In this document: in pieces, positions 63,701 to 64,000 of the stretch
How the letters are laid out: each line of letters starts with the position of its first letter
Position numbering within the stretch: the stretch's first letter is position 1
NCBI RefSeq assembly: GCF_963576615.1
Contig: NC_088711.1
Span: 25,452,182-25,516,181 of the forward strand
Reading direction: 5' to 3'
Length of the DNA: 64,000 nt
Source: Watersipora subatra
Lineage: Eukaryota; Bryozoa; Gymnolaemata; Cheilostomatida; Watersiporidae
Notes under the pieces: generated by a model
The model's input: the letters and a program-made list of their open reading frames with translations, nothing else
Told to the model about the DNA's origin: nothing
Databases searched by the model: none
Made by a program: the position numbers and the translations under genes

Positions 63701-63752
63701 GTTCATTTGGCTCCTTGCCCTCATCTGTCCGACTGCATGTCACAGTATATTC
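51717..63752 (-). CDS. Unrecognised protein, C-terminal exons (5' part beyond the window or not found)
   Basis: Minus-strand exons in transcript order: 63655-63752, 63195-63300, 61934-62107, 51717-51869, with canonical splice sites and matching phase; stop TGA at 51717-51719. The 176 residues read like conserved globular protein: EQVRIVWIDDYKDYNIG, VVSPVDEFPMDGVVSLRVKS, SFNDLTRDSYTIRWTEVFFV, NSTCCALAPFLSLLYQQG, MKKVALRVTLGPEQ, then VEYISGSMGSRLTAEVMNSL and a hydrophobic, helix-like end (SLLVLELIFHILE). There is no signal peptide, long membrane segment or motif that lets me assign a family. A possible extra in-phase exon, 55213-55266 (MYYLRLIQCGTVGQLH), would fit between the last two but has a weak acceptor. 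The last intron of nearly 10 kb is full of repeats. No exon was found between 63753 and the window edge. Confidence 0.78.
53755..54480. mobile_element. Diverged fragment of the 1.3-kb TA-flanked transposon
   Basis: It starts CCGTAAAACCTGTATTTGAA and then carries TTAATTGAACGCCACCTCTA, AAGTGATCAGTAGAAAA, TAATAATGAAT and ATAACAATTAATTCT in the same order as the reverse complement of the right end of 9740-11038. Similarity continues to about 54470 (TTGTTTAAC...GATACTTC). It is more diverged than expected for a recent copy and lacks a clear second terminus. Confidence 0.75.
55551..55607. repeat. 26-bp near-perfect hairpin, 5-base loop
   Basis: Arms 55551-55576 and 55582-55607 (core CCCCATGC.TAGAGCCTAGCT) pair with two exceptions; in plus-strand RNA one is a G-U wobble and one is an A-C mismatch. 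The flanks do not extend the pairing. It is intronic in the minus-strand gene. It could be a short palindromic element or a small RNA hairpin, though the loop is small for an animal microRNA precursor. Confidence 0.85.
56870..57162. repeat. 36-bp minisatellite, 8 copies, diverged
   Basis: Eight units of about 36 bp (GAATGTTGACAAGTACTGAA, then TGCACTGACACCTGCT) fill 293 bp, with one unit of 41 bp carrying a CCGTA insertion. The minus-strand 94-codon frame through it is a by-product. Confidence 0.92.
57287..58588. repeat. 31-bp minisatellite, 42 copies
   Basis: Exactly 42 units of 31 bp (GGAGGTGATGGTAACTACTC, then CTCCAGCAGTA), 1302 bp, the largest array in the window. Variants (TCGG/TAGG, AACTAC/AATTAC/AAGTAT, ATAGT) recur in blocks, so multi-unit segments have been copied: the run from about 58064 onward is echoed from about 58250 and 58374. 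Each unit contains GGAGG and CCTCC and so can fold back on itself. Confidence 0.97.
58668..58722. repeat. 23-bp hairpin, 9-base loop, next to the 31-bp array
   Basis: Arms 58668-58690 and 58700-58722 are inverted copies with two adjacent mismatches (core CTCCAACAGATATGCT). It lies 80 bp after the minisatellite, in the same intron. Confidence 0.88.
60219..60442 (+). other. Possible plus-strand exon inside the minus-strand gene's intron
   Basis: A 224-nt open segment lies between a good acceptor (TTATTTTTAG) and a strong donor (AAT/GTAAGT). It translates to a plausible soluble sequence (MAQLMDDKHISFQSILLSQD, SEAQEKLNLVTVLNTTQ, LKFEFPGVTESAHFN) with an ATG at 60230. All minus-strand frames across it have stops. 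No partner exons or family were found, so this may be a nested gene's exon or chance. Confidence 0.3.
62191..63084. mobile_element. TTAA-flanked long-inverted-repeat DNA element, copy 2
   Basis: 894 bp including TTAA at both edges (62191-62194 and 63081-63084). Termini are TTAAAGGTTGACTT and its exact inverse AAGTCAACCTTTAA, and the inverted arms extend about 130 bp with moderate divergence. It is the better-preserved relative of 4597-5467. TTAA duplication is typical of piggyBac-like transposases, but the end sequence does not start with the usual CCC, so the family is unproven. No transposase inside. It lies in the intron between minus-strand exons 61934-62107 and 63195-63300. Confidence 0.88.
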
Positions 63753-63888
63753 CTAGTTAATGAGTCACAAGTAACATTAGAGAAAGTCCCGATAGTCCGG
63801 GGCATACATAAGACTTTCTAGTATGCCTATGTCATATTAGGCTGACAATACTCAATATGCATTACACATACTAAATCTACCTGCTCTT

Positions 63889-64000
63889 TGTCATATATAC
63901 CTGCTTTTAGCTATATACGTATACCAGCTATTTGCTAAATATATATCAGCTCGTTGCGACGCATGCCTGCTCTTTGTTATATACACCTGCCCTTTGTTAT
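63889..64000. repeat. Degenerate tandem repeat at the window edge
   Basis: Five to six imperfect units of about 19-24 bp around ACCTGCTCTTTGTTATATA run to the end of the window and probably continue beyond it. Confidence 0.75.

Noticed and set aside
1-64000. CRISPR arrays, rRNA genes, LTR or virus-derived elements
   Set aside because: None seen; the regular repeats here are tandem minisatellites without unique spacers, and no reverse transcriptase, capsid or integrase signature was found.

Overview
The window is nuclear DNA from an animal. Coding sequence is split into short exons with GT-AG introns of about 0.2 to 10 kb, the background is AT-rich, and two genes are clearly metazoan: GET4 and the paired-like homeobox gene UNC4. 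A marine invertebrate, perhaps a lophotrochozoan, fits the intron size, the many inverted-repeat DNA transposons and the abundant minisatellites. That is an inference; nothing here fixes the phylum. No virus-derived or LTR element was recognised.

Layout. (1) 786-17171, plus strand: a complete seven-exon GET4 gene (333 codons plus stop), whose introns hold five DNA-transposon-type elements, a tRNA-derived SINE and three minisatellites. (2) 17808 to at least 34261, minus strand: seven exons of a coiled-coil protein I do not recognise, ending tail-to-tail with GET4; its first exon was not found. (3) 34262-41241: about 7 kb without a supported gene, with a 30-bp minisatellite. (4) 41242-50692, plus strand: an UNC4/UNCX homeobox gene in four exons, with the homeodomain split by an intron after residue 46. 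Its second intron holds two tandem arrays. (5) 51717 to at least 63752, minus strand: the 3' part of an unrecognised gene, tail-to-tail with UNC4 and running toward or past the right edge. Its introns hold a 42-copy 31-bp array, other repeats and a plus-strand exon-like segment.

The genes do not form a pathway. GET4 is a cytosolic tail-anchored-protein targeting factor, UNC4 is a developmental transcription factor, and the two minus-strand genes are unassigned. All four were assembled by matching reading phase across splice sites, so the models are internally consistent but lack transcript support. Most long open frames outside these exons are artefacts of tandem arrays whose period is a multiple of three (45, 30 and 15 bp). 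The strongest leads for follow-up are the repeat biology (two copies of a TTAA-flanked long-inverted-repeat element, an element with many copies of one 15-bp motif, very homogeneous or higher-order minisatellites), the two unassigned genes, and two isolated hairpins.
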